From: Rhodococcus sp. B50
GTDB taxonomy: Bacteria > Actinomycetota > Actinomycetes > Mycobacteriales > Mycobacteriaceae
Length of the DNA stretch: 64,000 nucleotides
Direction: 5' to 3'
Assembly: GCF_013602415.1 (NCBI RefSeq)
Contig: NZ_WPAG02000003.1
Coordinates: 496,001-560,000 of the forward strand
Part shown: piece by piece, positions 53,139 to 61,982 of the stretch
How the letters are laid out: each line of letters begins with the position of its first letter
Numbering within the stretch: position 1 is the first letter of the stretch
The notes under the pieces: generated by a model
The model's database searches: none
The model's input: only the letters and a program-made list of their open reading frames with translations
Told to the model about the DNA's origin: nothing
Program-made: the position numbers and the translations under genes

Positions 53139-53918
53139 TCAGCGGGGTGCGAAGCGTTGTGCTCCATCGAGCCGCACAACCTCACCGTTGATGTAGCCGT
53201 TGGTCAGCAGCGTCAGGGCGAGATCTGCGAATTCTTCCGGCTTGCCGAGTCGCTTCGGGAAGGGCACATTCGCGCAGAACTTCTGGAGTGCTTCCTCTCC
53301 GACGGATTCCATCATCGCCGTGTGCATCGTTCCCGGAGCGATCGTGTTGAGTCGGATACCCACCGAGCTCAGGTCGCGTGCGCCGGCGATCGTCAGGCCG
53401 ATGACACCGGCCTTTGCGGCAGCGTACGCGCTCTGGCCGATCTGCCCCTCGTAACCGGCGATCGACGCGGTCTGCACGATCGCTCCACGTTCGCCGTCTG
53501 CATTCGGTTCGTTCTTGGCGATCTCGGCGCTCACGAGTCGCAGCACGTTGTAGGTGCCGGTGAGGTACAGGTCGAGTGTCTTGGCGAATCCTTCGAGGCT
53601 CGCCGGGCTGCCGTCGCGGTTGACGATTCGCTCGGCGACGCCCCATCCGCCGTGGGTGATCACCGCGTACCGGAGCGTGCCGAGCCGGCTTGCCGTTTCG
53701 ATCGTGGCCGCAACGCTGTCCGAGTCGGTCACGTCGGTGCGGGAGTACACGACCGAATAGCCGAGTTCGTCTGCGAGCAACTTGGCTTTATCGTCCGCAA
53801 GGTCGGCGATGACGACCGACGCGCCGGCAGCGTGCAGCCCGCGAACCACGGCCTCACCCAAACCGCCCGCGCCGCCGGTGACGATGGCGGATGTTCCACT
53901 CAGGTTGGTGGGGGACAT
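53139..53918 (-). CDS. Short-chain dehydrogenase (HSD10-like)
   Basis: A 259-residue SDR with TGGAGGLGEAVVRGLHAAGASVVIADLADDKAKLLADELG, the long insertion typical of type-10 3-hydroxyacyl-CoA dehydrogenases (ITHGGWGVAERIVNRDGSPASLEGFAKTLDLYLTGTYNVLRL), and YAAAKAGVIGLT. Probable NAD-dependent oxidation of 2-methyl-3-hydroxy or related acyl-CoA. AGGAGAACACAT precedes the ATG. Upstream, TTAATAGATTAATCATTTAACG is AT-rich like other promoters in the island. Confidence 0.9.
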   Translation of the reverse strand: MSPTNLSGTSAIVTGGAGGLGEAVVRGLHAAGASVVIADLADDKAKLLADELGYSVVYSRTDVTDSDSVAATIETASRLGTLRYAVITHGGWGVAERIVNRDGSPASLEGFAKTLDLYLTGTYNVLRLVSAEIAKNEPNADGERGAIVQTASIAGYEGQIGQSAYAAAKAGVIGLTIAGARDLSSVGIRLNTIAPGTMHTAMMESVGEEALQKFCANVPFPKRLGKPEEFADLALTLLTNGYINGEVVRLDGAQRFAPR

Positions 53919-54080
53919 ATGTGTTCTCCTGTCGATCGCCGAAGGGGAAGGTTTACCGATGGGTGAACCACCCAAGACTTAATAGATTAATCATTTAACG
54001 TGTTTACGGCGAACTCGTCAAGGATGTGGGTGCGGGTCGGGCAACGCCGTGTTCCGGTGTCGGCGCGATGAAGGGTCCGA

Positions 54081-54695
54081 TCAGGACGGTTCGGGTGCTG
54101 CCCAGGACTTCATCTGGGCGATCAGATCGCGAAGCTCGTCGGTCGAAGGTGACGATCGATTCGGGTGCTGGAAGGTGCAGGACAGCAGCGCTCCGAAGAA
54201 CGCTCGAACGAGCCAGGTCACTTCGCCTTCGCGGATCTGGCCCGCTTTCTGGGCGGCTCGAAGTGCGGCAGCGAGAGCGCGTGACCGCGGTTCCAGGACA
54301 TGTCGTTGCAGGAGGGAATACGCCTCGGGGTGCTTGCCGGCATCGGCGGTGAGGCGCAGTTGGAGTTCGAGGGTGTCGGACCGAAGGCCGTCGACGAACA
54401 TCGCTCCCAGGGTGAACAGGTCACTCTCCAGATCTCCGGTGGGTTCGAACTCGACCAGATCGATTGCACCGATCGCTGCGAGAAGAAGCTCGTCGGAGTT
54501 CTGCCACCGGGCGGTGATGGTCTTTCTGGAGACCTCGGCACGCCGTGCGACCTGGCGGATGCTGAAGTCTGCTGCTCCGACCGTCGCGATCTCTTCCCGC
54601 GCGGCTTCGAGAATTCGGACTGTGAGGGACTCGTCTCGGCGGCGCCCGGGGCGCTTGGGATTCGACGTTGCGGGCGTGCTCACAATCCTGAGCAT
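54081..54695 (-). CDS. TetR-family regulator, divergent from the P450 gene
   Basis: A protein of about 204 residues with TetR head RDESLTVRILEAAREEIATVGAADFSIRQVARRAEVSRKTITARWQNSDELLLAAI. The ligand domain is helical, ending QKAGQIREGEVTWLVRAFFGALLSCTFQHP. Start is uncertain between 54719, 54710, 54695 and a GTG at 54683. It is transcribed away from the P450 gene across a perfect inverted repeat at 54731-54757, so it probably represses the P450 and itself. Confidence 0.88.
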   Translation of the reverse strand: MLRIVSTPATSNPKRPGRRRDESLTVRILEAAREEIATVGAADFSIRQVARRAEVSRKTITARWQNSDELLLAAIGAIDLVEFEPTGDLESDLFTLGAMFVDGLRSDTLELQLRLTADAGKHPEAYSLLQRHVLEPRSRALAAALRAAQKAGQIREGEVTWLVRAFFGALLSCTFQHPNRSSPSTDELRDLIAQMKSWAAPEPS

Positions 54696-54730
54696 GGCAC
54701 CTGTTGACATCAGAACCAAAGCGGGCCAGC

Positions 54731-54757
54731 ATTAGGGTACCAACATGGCCCCCTAAT
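54731..54757. promoter_or_regulatory. Inverted-repeat operator between TetR and P450 genes
   Basis: ATTAGGG (54731-54737) and CCCTAAT (54751-54757) form a perfect 7-bp inverted repeat around 13 bp. Position and symmetry fit a TetR dimer site controlling both divergent genes. Confidence 0.65.
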
Positions 54758-54772
54758 TCCAGGAGTCTTCCG

Positions 54773-55984
54773 GTGAGTTCTTGCCCCGCTTTCGACCCCC
54801 TCTCTTCCGAGGTCCTCGAGGACCCCTTCACGGCGTATGCCGAAACGCGTGGGGCATGCCCGATTCCGCACGTCGCGGATCACGACCCCGGCTTCTTCGT
54901 CGCTCTCCGATACGCGGATGTGGTTCGTATCGTGACCGACCAGTCCGAATGGACCGCGAAGTACGGCATCGGACCGCGGTTCCAGCGGGGCGTCGGGTTC
55001 AACACCGACGGTCCGGAGCACATGAAATTCCGTCGCGCAGTGATGGCAGGCCTGGGCGTCAAGCAGGTGAAAGCGCTCGAACCGGTCATCAGGGAACTGG
55101 CCGACGATCTGCTCGCCCGGATGGAAGCCCACGGGCCGGGTGACTTCCACGAACTGTTCGCAGGGCCGCTGCCCGTCTTCGTGGCCGCTCGCCTCCTCGG
55201 AATCGAAGGCGACGTGGGGCGCTTCAAGGACCTTTCAGACGCGCTGATGGCGGAAGGGATGAACAGCACTGATCCTGCCGAATTCCTTCGGATCCTCGAA
55301 GAACTCGACGCCTACTGGGAGGGGCAGCTCGCATCGCGCAAGGAAGCACTCGCGAAGGTCGAGAACCCCGGACCTGAGCACCTTGGCGATGTTGTGCCGG
55401 ACGACCTCATGTCCATGCTGCTCGTGATTCGCGGGGAGGACGGACGGCAGCTCACGGACTACGAGGTGTCGAACTCCTTGATGAACCTTCTCCTCGCAGG
55501 CAACGAGACCACGATCTCGTTGCTCACCAACGTGGTCTGGCGATTGCTGGAGAAGCCCGAACGGTGGGCCGCTGTTGTCGCGGACAGGGATCTGGTCGAC
55601 GTTGCGATCGAGGAAAGCCTGCGTTTCGACTCGCCGGTGCTCGGGATGTTCCGAACGAGCGTGCAGCAGACGGAATTGAGCGGGACGGAAATTCCGGAGA
55701 AGACCCGGATCATGGTCACCTACGGAGCAGCGAACCGCGATCCCGAAATGTTCTCCGAGCCCGACGAATTCCGTCTTGACCGCCCGCGGGACGAACTGCG
55801 GCGTCACATCGCCTTCGGTAAGGGCGCACATGCGTGCCCCGGCGCAGCGCTGTCACGGCTGGAAGCGCGGATCGCTCTGAACGCACTTCTCGACAAGTTC
55901 GAGGGATTGCGATTGGACGGCGAATCGCAGCGCATCGAACCGTTCAATTTCTGGGGACGCAAGAGCCTCCCCGTTACCTGGTAG
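54773..55984 (+). CDS. Cytochrome P450
   Basis: A 403-residue soluble bacterial P450. I-helix LLLAGNETTISLL, K-helix EESLRF (E-x-x-R), and the haem loop FGKGAHACPGAALSRLE with axial Cys355. It oxygenates a substrate using electrons from ferredoxin. The GTG at 54773 is chosen because AGGAG lies 7 bases upstream; an in-frame upstream start would overlap the operator. The ferredoxin/reductase fusion begins 74 bp downstream, so the electron supply is probably encoded with it. Substrate and CYP family are not assignable by eye. Confidence 0.93.
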   Translation: MSSCPAFDPLSSEVLEDPFTAYAETRGACPIPHVADHDPGFFVALRYADVVRIVTDQSEWTAKYGIGPRFQRGVGFNTDGPEHMKFRRAVMAGLGVKQVKALEPVIRELADDLLARMEAHGPGDFHELFAGPLPVFVAARLLGIEGDVGRFKDLSDALMAEGMNSTDPAEFLRILEELDAYWEGQLASRKEALAKVENPGPEHLGDVVPDDLMSMLLVIRGEDGRQLTDYEVSNSLMNLLLAGNETTISLLTNVVWRLLEKPERWAAVVADRDLVDVAIEESLRFDSPVLGMFRTSVQQTELSGTEIPEKTRIMVTYGAANRDPEMFSEPDEFRLDRPRDELRRHIAFGKGAHACPGAALSRLEARIALNALLDKFEGLRLDGESQRIEPFNFWGRKSLPVTW

Positions 55985-56058
55985 AGCAGACAAGGACTGA
56001 AGATGATGAGTCTGCGATGTGACGCTGTCTCGCAGTCGGATATCGGGCAGGTACTGCT

Positions 56059-57750
56059 GTGGCTTATGTAATCACCCAGGCGTGTTGTAACGACGTCTCG
56101 TGTGTCGAGGTCTGCCCGGTCAACTGTATTCACCCGACGCCCGATGAAGCTCCTTTCGCGACGACGGAGATGCTGTACATCGATCCGGACACGTGCATCG
56201 ACTGCGGAGCATGCGTCGACGAGTGCCCGGTCGACGCGATCGCCGCCGACAACGAACTGACCCCGGCGCAGGAGCCGTACCTCGAGATCAACGCCGAGTA
56301 CTACCGGCGATACCCGATCGGGCCGGACTGGCCCGAACTGCGCACACGCCGCAAGCTGCCCGCCGAGCTGGGCACCCTGCGGGTCGCGATCGTCGGATCC
56401 GGCCCGGCCGCGTGCTACGCGGCGATGGATCTGGTGACGCACTCGGCGGTGCAGGTCGACATCTTCGATCGCCTGCCCACCCCCTACGGGCTGGTCCGTG
56501 CCGGGGTGGCTCCGGATCATCAGAGCACCAAGGGTGTCGGCGATGTGTTCCGCAGCGCCATCGGCCACAAGAACACCCAGTGCTATTTCAACGTCGAGGT
56601 CGGCACCCACATCACCCACGAGGAGTTGCTGGCGCATCATCACGCGGTGATCTACGCCGTCGGCGCCGCGGGCGACCGCACGCTGAACATCCCCGGTGAG
56701 GACCTGGCCGGCTCGCACGCCGCGACCGAGTTCGTGGCCTGGTACAACGGGCACCCGGATTTCGCCGATCGCACCTTCGACCTGTCGGCCGAGCGGGCGG
56801 TGATCATCGGCAACGGCAACGTCGCCCTGGACGTGGCGCGGGCGCTGGTGATGGATCCGGAGGAGCTGGCCCGCACCGACATCGCCGAGCACGCCCTCGA
56901 GGCGCTGCGGAAGTCGAACATTCGCGAGGTGGTGGTGGTGGGACGGCGCGGCCCGGCGCAGGCCGCCTACACCAATCCGGAGCTGCTGGCGCTCGGTTCG
57001 CTGGCGGGGGTGGATGTGGTCGTCGACCCGGCCGAGGTGCAACTCGATCCGGTCAGCCGCGCACTGATCGACGATCCGGAGGTCGAACCGCGCCTGGCTC
57101 TGAAGGTGCGGCAGGTCGAGGGCTTCGCGCAGAACACCCCCGGTGAGGGCACCAAGCGGATCGTGCTGCGGTTTCTCGCGTCGCCGGTGGAGATCTCCGG
57201 CGACGGGGTCGTCGAGTCGATCACGCTCGAACGCACCGAACTCGTCGAGACGGGCGGCCGGCTCGAGGCCCGCCCGACCGGGCAGACCGAGACCCTCGAG
57301 GCGGGATTGGTGCTGCGGTCGATCGGCTACCGCGGGACCGCGCCGGCGAGCCTGCCCTTCGACGAGCGGCGCGGGGTCATCCCCAACGACGGCGGTCGCG
57401 TGATCGATCCCGAGACCGGAGCGCCGGTGCCCGGCGTCTACACCGCGGGCTGGATCAAGCGTGGCCCGAGCGGGGTGATCGGCACCAACAAGCAGTGCTC
57501 GGCGGAAACCGTCGAAAAGATCCTCGACGATTTCGTCGCGGGCCGGTTGCCCGAGCCGGTCGCGGATCGGGAGAAGTTGGCGGCGCTGGTCGCCGAGCGG
57601 CGCCCGGAGCACATCGACTACCGGGGCTGGTTGCAGATCGACAAGCAGGAAAAGGCCCGCGGTTCGGCGGCGGGACGCTCACGCCTGAAGTTCGTCTCGA
57701 TCGAGGACATGCTCGCAGCCTCGAGGTCGGCGATGGACGGCAGCGCGTAG
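56059..57750 (+). CDS. fprB: Ferredoxin fused to ferredoxin-NADP reductase
   Basis: A 563-residue fusion. Residues 1-105 are a seven-iron-type ferredoxin (CCNDVSCVEVCPVNCIHP and DTCIDCGACVDECPVDAI). The rest is an FprA/adrenodoxin-reductase-like flavoprotein: FAD loop VAIVGSGPAACYAA, FDRLPTPYGLVRAGVAPDHQ, NADP loop VIIGNGNVALDVAR, and GWIKRGPSGVIGTNK. It carries electrons from NADPH to ferredoxin, most likely for the P450 just upstream. Length fits mycobacterial FprB. GTG start. A strong hairpin follows at 57781-57820. Confidence 0.92.
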   Translation: MAYVITQACCNDVSCVEVCPVNCIHPTPDEAPFATTEMLYIDPDTCIDCGACVDECPVDAIAADNELTPAQEPYLEINAEYYRRYPIGPDWPELRTRRKLPAELGTLRVAIVGSGPAACYAAMDLVTHSAVQVDIFDRLPTPYGLVRAGVAPDHQSTKGVGDVFRSAIGHKNTQCYFNVEVGTHITHEELLAHHHAVIYAVGAAGDRTLNIPGEDLAGSHAATEFVAWYNGHPDFADRTFDLSAERAVIIGNGNVALDVARALVMDPEELARTDIAEHALEALRKSNIREVVVVGRRGPAQAAYTNPELLALGSLAGVDVVVDPAEVQLDPVSRALIDDPEVEPRLALKVRQVEGFAQNTPGEGTKRIVLRFLASPVEISGDGVVESITLERTELVETGGRLEARPTGQTETLEAGLVLRSIGYRGTAPASLPFDERRGVIPNDGGRVIDPETGAPVPGVYTAGWIKRGPSGVIGTNKQCSAETVEKILDDFVAGRLPEPVADREKLAALVAERRPEHIDYRGWLQIDKQEKARGSAAGRSRLKFVSIEDMLAASRSAMDGSA

Positions 57751-57780
57751 GGAGACGCCGACCGTCCGGCTGTATTACCG

Positions 57781-57820
57781 CAAGGGAAGGGTGACCGCGA
57801 CTGCGGTCACCCTTCCCTTG
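57781..57820 (+). terminator. Terminator after the ferredoxin/reductase gene
   Basis: A perfect 18-bp stem (CAAGGGAAGG... 57781-57798, ...CCTTCCCTTG 57803-57820) with a 4-nt loop closes the P450-fprB unit. Confidence 0.75.
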
Positions 57821-57868
57821 AACTGTCCTGTGTGAGGTGGAGGCTCCCGATCCAAAGAGAATGCTGGT

Positions 57869-57955
57869 ATGCCTGCACCGAGGAAGTACGACGCGGAGAC
57901 TCAGGAGCGTGCGGTCCGGATGTATCGGGACCGAATCGCCAAACACGGAGGCTTG
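57869..57955 (+). pseudogene. IS3-type OrfA remnant
   Basis: A start codon begins MPAPRKYDAETQERAVRMYRDRIAKHGG, the classic opening of IS3-family OrfA proteins of another subgroup than the two copies above. After HGG the similarity ends in unrelated, frame-shifted sequence. Only the first 29 or so codons survive, so this is the fossil of an old insertion beside the Ltp gene, whose C-terminal end lies nearby at 58032. Confidence 0.65.
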
Positions 57956-58031
57956 ATGGCGGTCGGTGGTTCGCGTGCTGCTCGAGCACGGTGGGTGGAC
58001 GAACGTCGCCTGCCCACCGTGTCTGAGCAGG

Positions 58032-59228
58032 TCAACTCGTGCGAAGAACGATTCCTTGTGCGTTGAAGAACAATCCGCCTGGAGTCACCAGGACGGAAGC
58101 GGCGTGGGGCACCTGACGGTCCCCGGATTCACCGCGAAGTTGCAGCACCGCTTCGTGTAGGTGGCCGGCGCCCTGGGTTCCGCCTTCGGAAAGGCTGCCG
58201 CCGTGTGGATTGATCGGTACCTTGCCGTCGATCATGACTCGGCCCCGACTGTCGTCCCAGTGCTCACGCAGGAAGTCGCCGCCCTCACCGGGCTTGCAGA
58301 ATCCATAGGATTCCAGGCAGTGCAGCGTGATCAGGGAGAATCCGTCGTAGGGGAACAGTACGTCGAAATCATTTGTCCCGAGGTCACTGCGATTGAGAAG
58401 AGCATCGGCGGAGACGGTCTGGCCGGTGCGGTCGAAGCTCGCGGTGAGGTGTTCCTCCGGATGGTCCGTCAATCCCATCGACAGGGCGTGGATGAGAACG
58501 GGGCGATTCGGGGCGTCGGTGGCACTCTCTGCTGTGGTGACGACGAATGCGTCGGCGCCGTCGATCGGAACGTCCATGTCGTAGATGCACAACGGTTCAC
58601 GGATCATCCGGCCTTCGAGGTAACCGTCCATCGTCAGGGGGGCGCTCATGACCGCGTTGGGATTGTCTGCGGCGTTCGCGCGCCCGTTGAGTGCGACCAG
58701 CCCGAAGTCCTGTCGCGTGCGGTTGTAGGTGGCAAGGTAGCGCTCCGCCCAGGCCGCATAACCGATGGGGCCGAACATGCCGTACGGCTCGGCTTCGGTG
58801 TGGCCGTCTCCGAACATTGCCCGTCCATCGGCCAGACCGACGGCGGCCCGTTCGCGGAACGGTCCGCGACCGAGTCGGTACACGGAGTGGTAGACCAGGA
58901 CCGCGTTGGCGGTTCCCGACCACACGGCGTTCACGGCGGCGGTGAGGTGGTTACCGATCGGTGGTCTCGCGGTGGTCCAATAGGTGACGCTGGGTAGCCC
59001 GAGGGCTGATGCCACGATCGCGGGATCGATGCCACCGGTGTGGAGCCCACCACCGACTACGCCGTCGATCTGATCCGCGGTCAGCCCGGCATCTTTGATG
59101 GCGCGGGTGGCTGCCTCCAGAACCATGGTCAGTTCGGTGACGTTTCGGTCGCGGGTATAGGGGGAGCGTCCGAGTCCGGTGATGGCGACGCGATCCTTCA
59201 TCGGATTACGTTGCGGAAGCACATTCAT
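58032..59228 (-). CDS. Thiolase-fold lipid-transfer protein (Ltp2-like aldolase candidate)
   Basis: A 398-residue thiolase-superfamily protein. VAITGLGRSPYTRDRNVTELTMVLEAATRAIKDAGLTADQIDGVVGG opens it. At the thiolase nucleophile position it reads PPIGNHLTAAVNAVWSGTANAVLVY with no Cys, and it ends INPHGGSLSEGGTQGAGHLHEAVLQLRG, the Ltp-type NPHGG motif. Lack of the Cys argues for the retro-aldolase (Ltp2) activity known for steroid side chains. The start overlaps the DUF35 gene stop (ATGA); the two should form a complex. Confidence 0.86.
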   Translation of the reverse strand: MNVLPQRNPMKDRVAITGLGRSPYTRDRNVTELTMVLEAATRAIKDAGLTADQIDGVVGGGLHTGGIDPAIVASALGLPSVTYWTTARPPIGNHLTAAVNAVWSGTANAVLVYHSVYRLGRGPFRERAAVGLADGRAMFGDGHTEAEPYGMFGPIGYAAWAERYLATYNRTRQDFGLVALNGRANAADNPNAVMSAPLTMDGYLEGRMIREPLCIYDMDVPIDGADAFVVTTAESATDAPNRPVLIHALSMGLTDHPEEHLTASFDRTGQTVSADALLNRSDLGTNDFDVLFPYDGFSLITLHCLESYGFCKPGEGGDFLREHWDDSRGRVMIDGKVPINPHGGSLSEGGTQGAGHLHEAVLQLRGESGDRQVPHAASVLVTPGGLFFNAQGIVLRTS

Positions 59229-59728
59229 CGGGCGTTCTCCTTCTCCGTGACCGTACGGAATGCGGGCCACGGTGCGCCGTCACGCTCGATCCACGTGAGT
59301 TCCACGGGCTGTCCGATTCGCTGCGTGGTTTCCGGTGAGTCGACCAGCGGAGCCACGATCCGCAGGCCCGGCTGTTCCGTCAGGTCGATCGCGGCGAGCG
59401 GCCAGGGGGTGGTGTAGTCCACCACGGGCGGACCTTGATGCAGCCGGGTCAGCAGGTGAATGGTTCCGCTTCCCTGTACCGGGCGGACTACGACCTCACT
59501 CGACCAGCAGGACGGACAGATCGGCCGTAACGGGGTGTGCCACTGTTCGCACTCTGGGCACCAACCGGCGCGCAGTTCGTGTAACAGCAGACCCCGGTAG
59601 TACTCGATATTGATCTGATCCAGCCGGATCCGCGGAAAGCGTTTGAAGACATCTTCCGTTGTAGGGCTTTCGCCGGTGCCGTCGATGAGCCTGCCGGAGT
59701 CGTCGGCTGGTGTGGGTGCAGCGGCCAT
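59225..59728 (-). CDS. DUF35 protein with zinc ribbon and OB-fold
   Basis: A 167-residue partner protein. Zinc ribbon AGWCPECEQWHTPLRPICPSCWSSEV (two C-x2-C pairs), then OB-fold VVRPVQGSGTIHLLTRLHQGP and DYTTPWPLAAIDLTEQPGLRIVAPLVD. This is the standard ChsH2/DUF35 layout and it overlaps the Ltp gene. In the known Ltp2 complex, DUF35 helps bind the acyl-CoA substrate. Contrast with the zinc-less version at 22283-22681. Confidence 0.88.
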   Translation of the reverse strand: MAAAPTPADDSGRLIDGTGESPTTEDVFKRFPRIRLDQINIEYYRGLLLHELRAGWCPECEQWHTPLRPICPSCWSSEVVVRPVQGSGTIHLLTRLHQGPPVVDYTTPWPLAAIDLTEQPGLRIVAPLVDSPETTQRIGQPVELTWIERDGAPWPAFRTVTEKENAR

Positions 59729-59814
59729 TCGTGCTCCTGATTCTCGTTGAACGTGTTATGGGGGTCGCTCGATGTGCGAACGCGGTGCCGATCACCGCTG
59801 CTGCCGCCAGCAGA

Positions 59815-61350
59815 TCAGGCGCGGACGTTGTCCCCACCCGGGTAGCCTCCACCACCGAACATCGCGTCCAGCGTCCCGTAGTCCTTGCCGCCGTCGCGCT
59901 TGGGTATCTCGCTGACGAACTCCACCGTGCGGGGCTTTTTGTAGGAGGCGATGCGTTCGCGGCAATGCTCGATGAGTTCCTCTGTGGTGACCCGCGCACC
60001 GTCCACCAAAGCCACGACTGCCTTGACGGCCTGGGTGAACTGCGGATCCGGTACGCCGATCAGAGCAGCTTCGCGTACTGCCGGGTGCTGCTCGAGGCAG
60101 TTCTCGACCTCGGCGGGGTAGATGTTCTCGGCCGCAGACTTGATCATCCTGGTCATGGTTCCGAGGAAATGGATGGTGCCGTCCGGCTCGCGTCTTCCCA
60201 GATCGGTTGTGTGCCACCACCCGTCGCGCATTCGCTGTGCATTGATCTCCGGGCGGTTCCAGTAACCTGCGTGCACGACGTCACCCGCGACCACGATCTC
60301 GCCGGCTTGGCCGATCGGCTGCTCGTTGCCCTCGGTATCCACGATGCGGACGCGGACCAGGGGCGAGGGGCGACCCGAGTTGCCTCGGCCACGTCCACCG
60401 TGGCCGTTGACCACCGCGAGTCCGCTGACTTCGGTTTGCCCGAATCCGCCAGGGGCAGAACCCCACGGGGTGGTGTCCTGCTCCAGCAGGCCGTTCCACA
60501 GCGGGGTGAACGCTCCGCCGCGCAGCCGCGACACGTCGTGCTTATCCGCGTCGTAGAGCTGCGTCATCTGCATGATGGTCGGGGGCATAAGGAAGGCGGA
60601 GGTCACACCCTCCCGGGTGATGGTCTCGAGCAGCGCTTTGGCGTCAACCCGGCGTACGAAGACATTGGTACCGCCCTGTAGATAGACCGCCATCGCGTCC
60701 CACTGGAAGTTACCGATGTGGAACAAGGGCCCGGAGTTGAGGAATACCGAGTCCGAGTTCGATCGCGTCAGGTAGGACGCCTCGTGCGCCATCGCGAGCA
60801 GATTGCGGTGGGTCAGCATGGAACCGTTCGGTTTGCCCCCGATCGCCGCGGTGTAGATCACCAGCAGTGGTAGATCGACATCCACCGGGCCCCACCGGTC
60901 CTCGGTGCTCTGAGCGGCGAGCGCATTTTCGTAACTATCCTGATCGTCGGTGTCGTGCTGCCACCAGACCGGATCACGTGTGGTCAGCTTGGCGGCGCCT
61001 CGCACTGCCTCTCCGATCTCCTCCTCCTGCCATACGACGACCTTCGGATCGAAATCGTCGATCACGAACGCGAATTCCTCATCCGACTGTCGCCAGTTCG
61101 CCGGACACACCATCGCGCCGAGTTTCGCGCAGGCACCGAGAAGTTCGAATACGCGGAAGGAGGTCTGCCCGAGCCACAGCACACGATCTCCCTCGGCCAC
61201 GCCGGCGGACTGCAGCGCGTGCGCTGTCCGGTTGACGCGGTCATCGAATTCGGGCCAGGTCAGCCGGTACTGGTCGTCCACGATGGCGATACCGGAGGGG
61301 TAACTGCGTCTGTGCTCGCGTGAGATGTCGCCCAACGTGGTGTGGGTCAT
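59815..61350 (-). CDS. Acyl-CoA synthetase with divergent AMP loop
   Basis: A 511-residue ANL ligase. The usual TSGTTGxPKG loop is replaced by YTAAIGGKPNGSMLTHRN; several actinobacterial FadD relatives share YTAA-x-x-GxPNG, so it may still bind ATP. Other motifs: GGFGQTEVSGLAV, GWWHTTDLGRREPDGTIHFLGTMTRMIKSAAENIYPAEVEN, and the C-terminal KRDGGKDYGTLDAMFGGGGYPG in which the catalytic-lysine motif (xxTGK) is rearranged to DGGKD. GGAGAAGACC precedes ATG 61350. It is the first of three co-directional genes with the DUF35/Ltp pair. Confidence 0.85.
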   Translation of the reverse strand: MTHTTLGDISREHRRSYPSGIAIVDDQYRLTWPEFDDRVNRTAHALQSAGVAEGDRVLWLGQTSFRVFELLGACAKLGAMVCPANWRQSDEEFAFVIDDFDPKVVVWQEEEIGEAVRGAAKLTTRDPVWWQHDTDDQDSYENALAAQSTEDRWGPVDVDLPLLVIYTAAIGGKPNGSMLTHRNLLAMAHEASYLTRSNSDSVFLNSGPLFHIGNFQWDAMAVYLQGGTNVFVRRVDAKALLETITREGVTSAFLMPPTIMQMTQLYDADKHDVSRLRGGAFTPLWNGLLEQDTTPWGSAPGGFGQTEVSGLAVVNGHGGRGRGNSGRPSPLVRVRIVDTEGNEQPIGQAGEIVVAGDVVHAGYWNRPEINAQRMRDGWWHTTDLGRREPDGTIHFLGTMTRMIKSAAENIYPAEVENCLEQHPAVREAALIGVPDPQFTQAVKAVVALVDGARVTTEELIEHCRERIASYKKPRTVEFVSEIPKRDGGKDYGTLDAMFGGGGYPGGDNVRA

Positions 61351-61360
61351 GGTCTTCTCC

Positions 61361-61982
61361 TCATTTGGGTAGGCGAAAGCCGTAGTTCTGGATGCCATGT
61401 GGGCCGAATACTCGCAAGACGAAGTCGTGCATCCGAACGACGAGATCGTCTTCCACGCTCTGTCCTGCGCTGCCTCCGGCCAGGAAGCCTCGGATCAGAT
61501 TCCCGATGAACATCGCCGCTTGAAGGGGATCGCCATCGAAGAGTTCGCCCTTGTTCATGCCTCTCTGGATGATCTCGGACAAGTATCGATCGCCGGTTTT
61601 CGTAGAGCGGGACGACCTGTTCCGGTAGAAGCTCCAACAGGGCCTGATGAGGAACATGAGGGCCCGTTGAGCACGACGATGGTGGTAAAGGATTCCGATG
61701 TTGTAGCGCAACCAGGTTTCCAGTTGCTCCGCGAACGGCGCGTCGGTGTCGATACGGTCTCGACGCCGACTTTCGACGAGCTGGAATTCACCTTTCAATA
61801 GGGCTAGGAGTAGATGCGCATTGCTGGGAAATCGCCGATAGAAGTTGCTTGCCGAGGGGCTCGACGCAGCCAGAACCTGCCGTACTTTCAGGGGAACGGA
61901 AGTGGGAGCGTTCGAGTGCCCACCACGCGGCATCGAGAATGGCGCAGCTTTCGGGATCGCGGTTCGGCTGCGGAGATCGCAC
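61361..61982 (-). pseudogene. TetR-family regulator with apparent frameshift
   Basis: The minus strand reads a TetR head in two frames. From a GTG at 61982 one frame gives PESCAILDAAWWALERSHFRSPEST (first helix). The other frame takes over with VRQVLAASSPSASNFYRRFPSNAHLLLALL (DNA-binding helices) and the full helical ligand domain to 61361. The join near 61862-61880 fits a 1-nt insertion or a 2- or 5-nt deletion; a direct repeat such as TACGG would explain the last. Either the gene is dead or the read has an error. True start not determined. It lies 10 bp from the ligase. Confidence 0.7.

Noticed and set aside
55804..57612. A 602-codon open frame on the minus strand
   Set aside because: It is antisense to the ferredoxin/reductase fusion, has no recognisable domains and is full of Arg, Gly and Asp runs expected opposite a high-GC gene.
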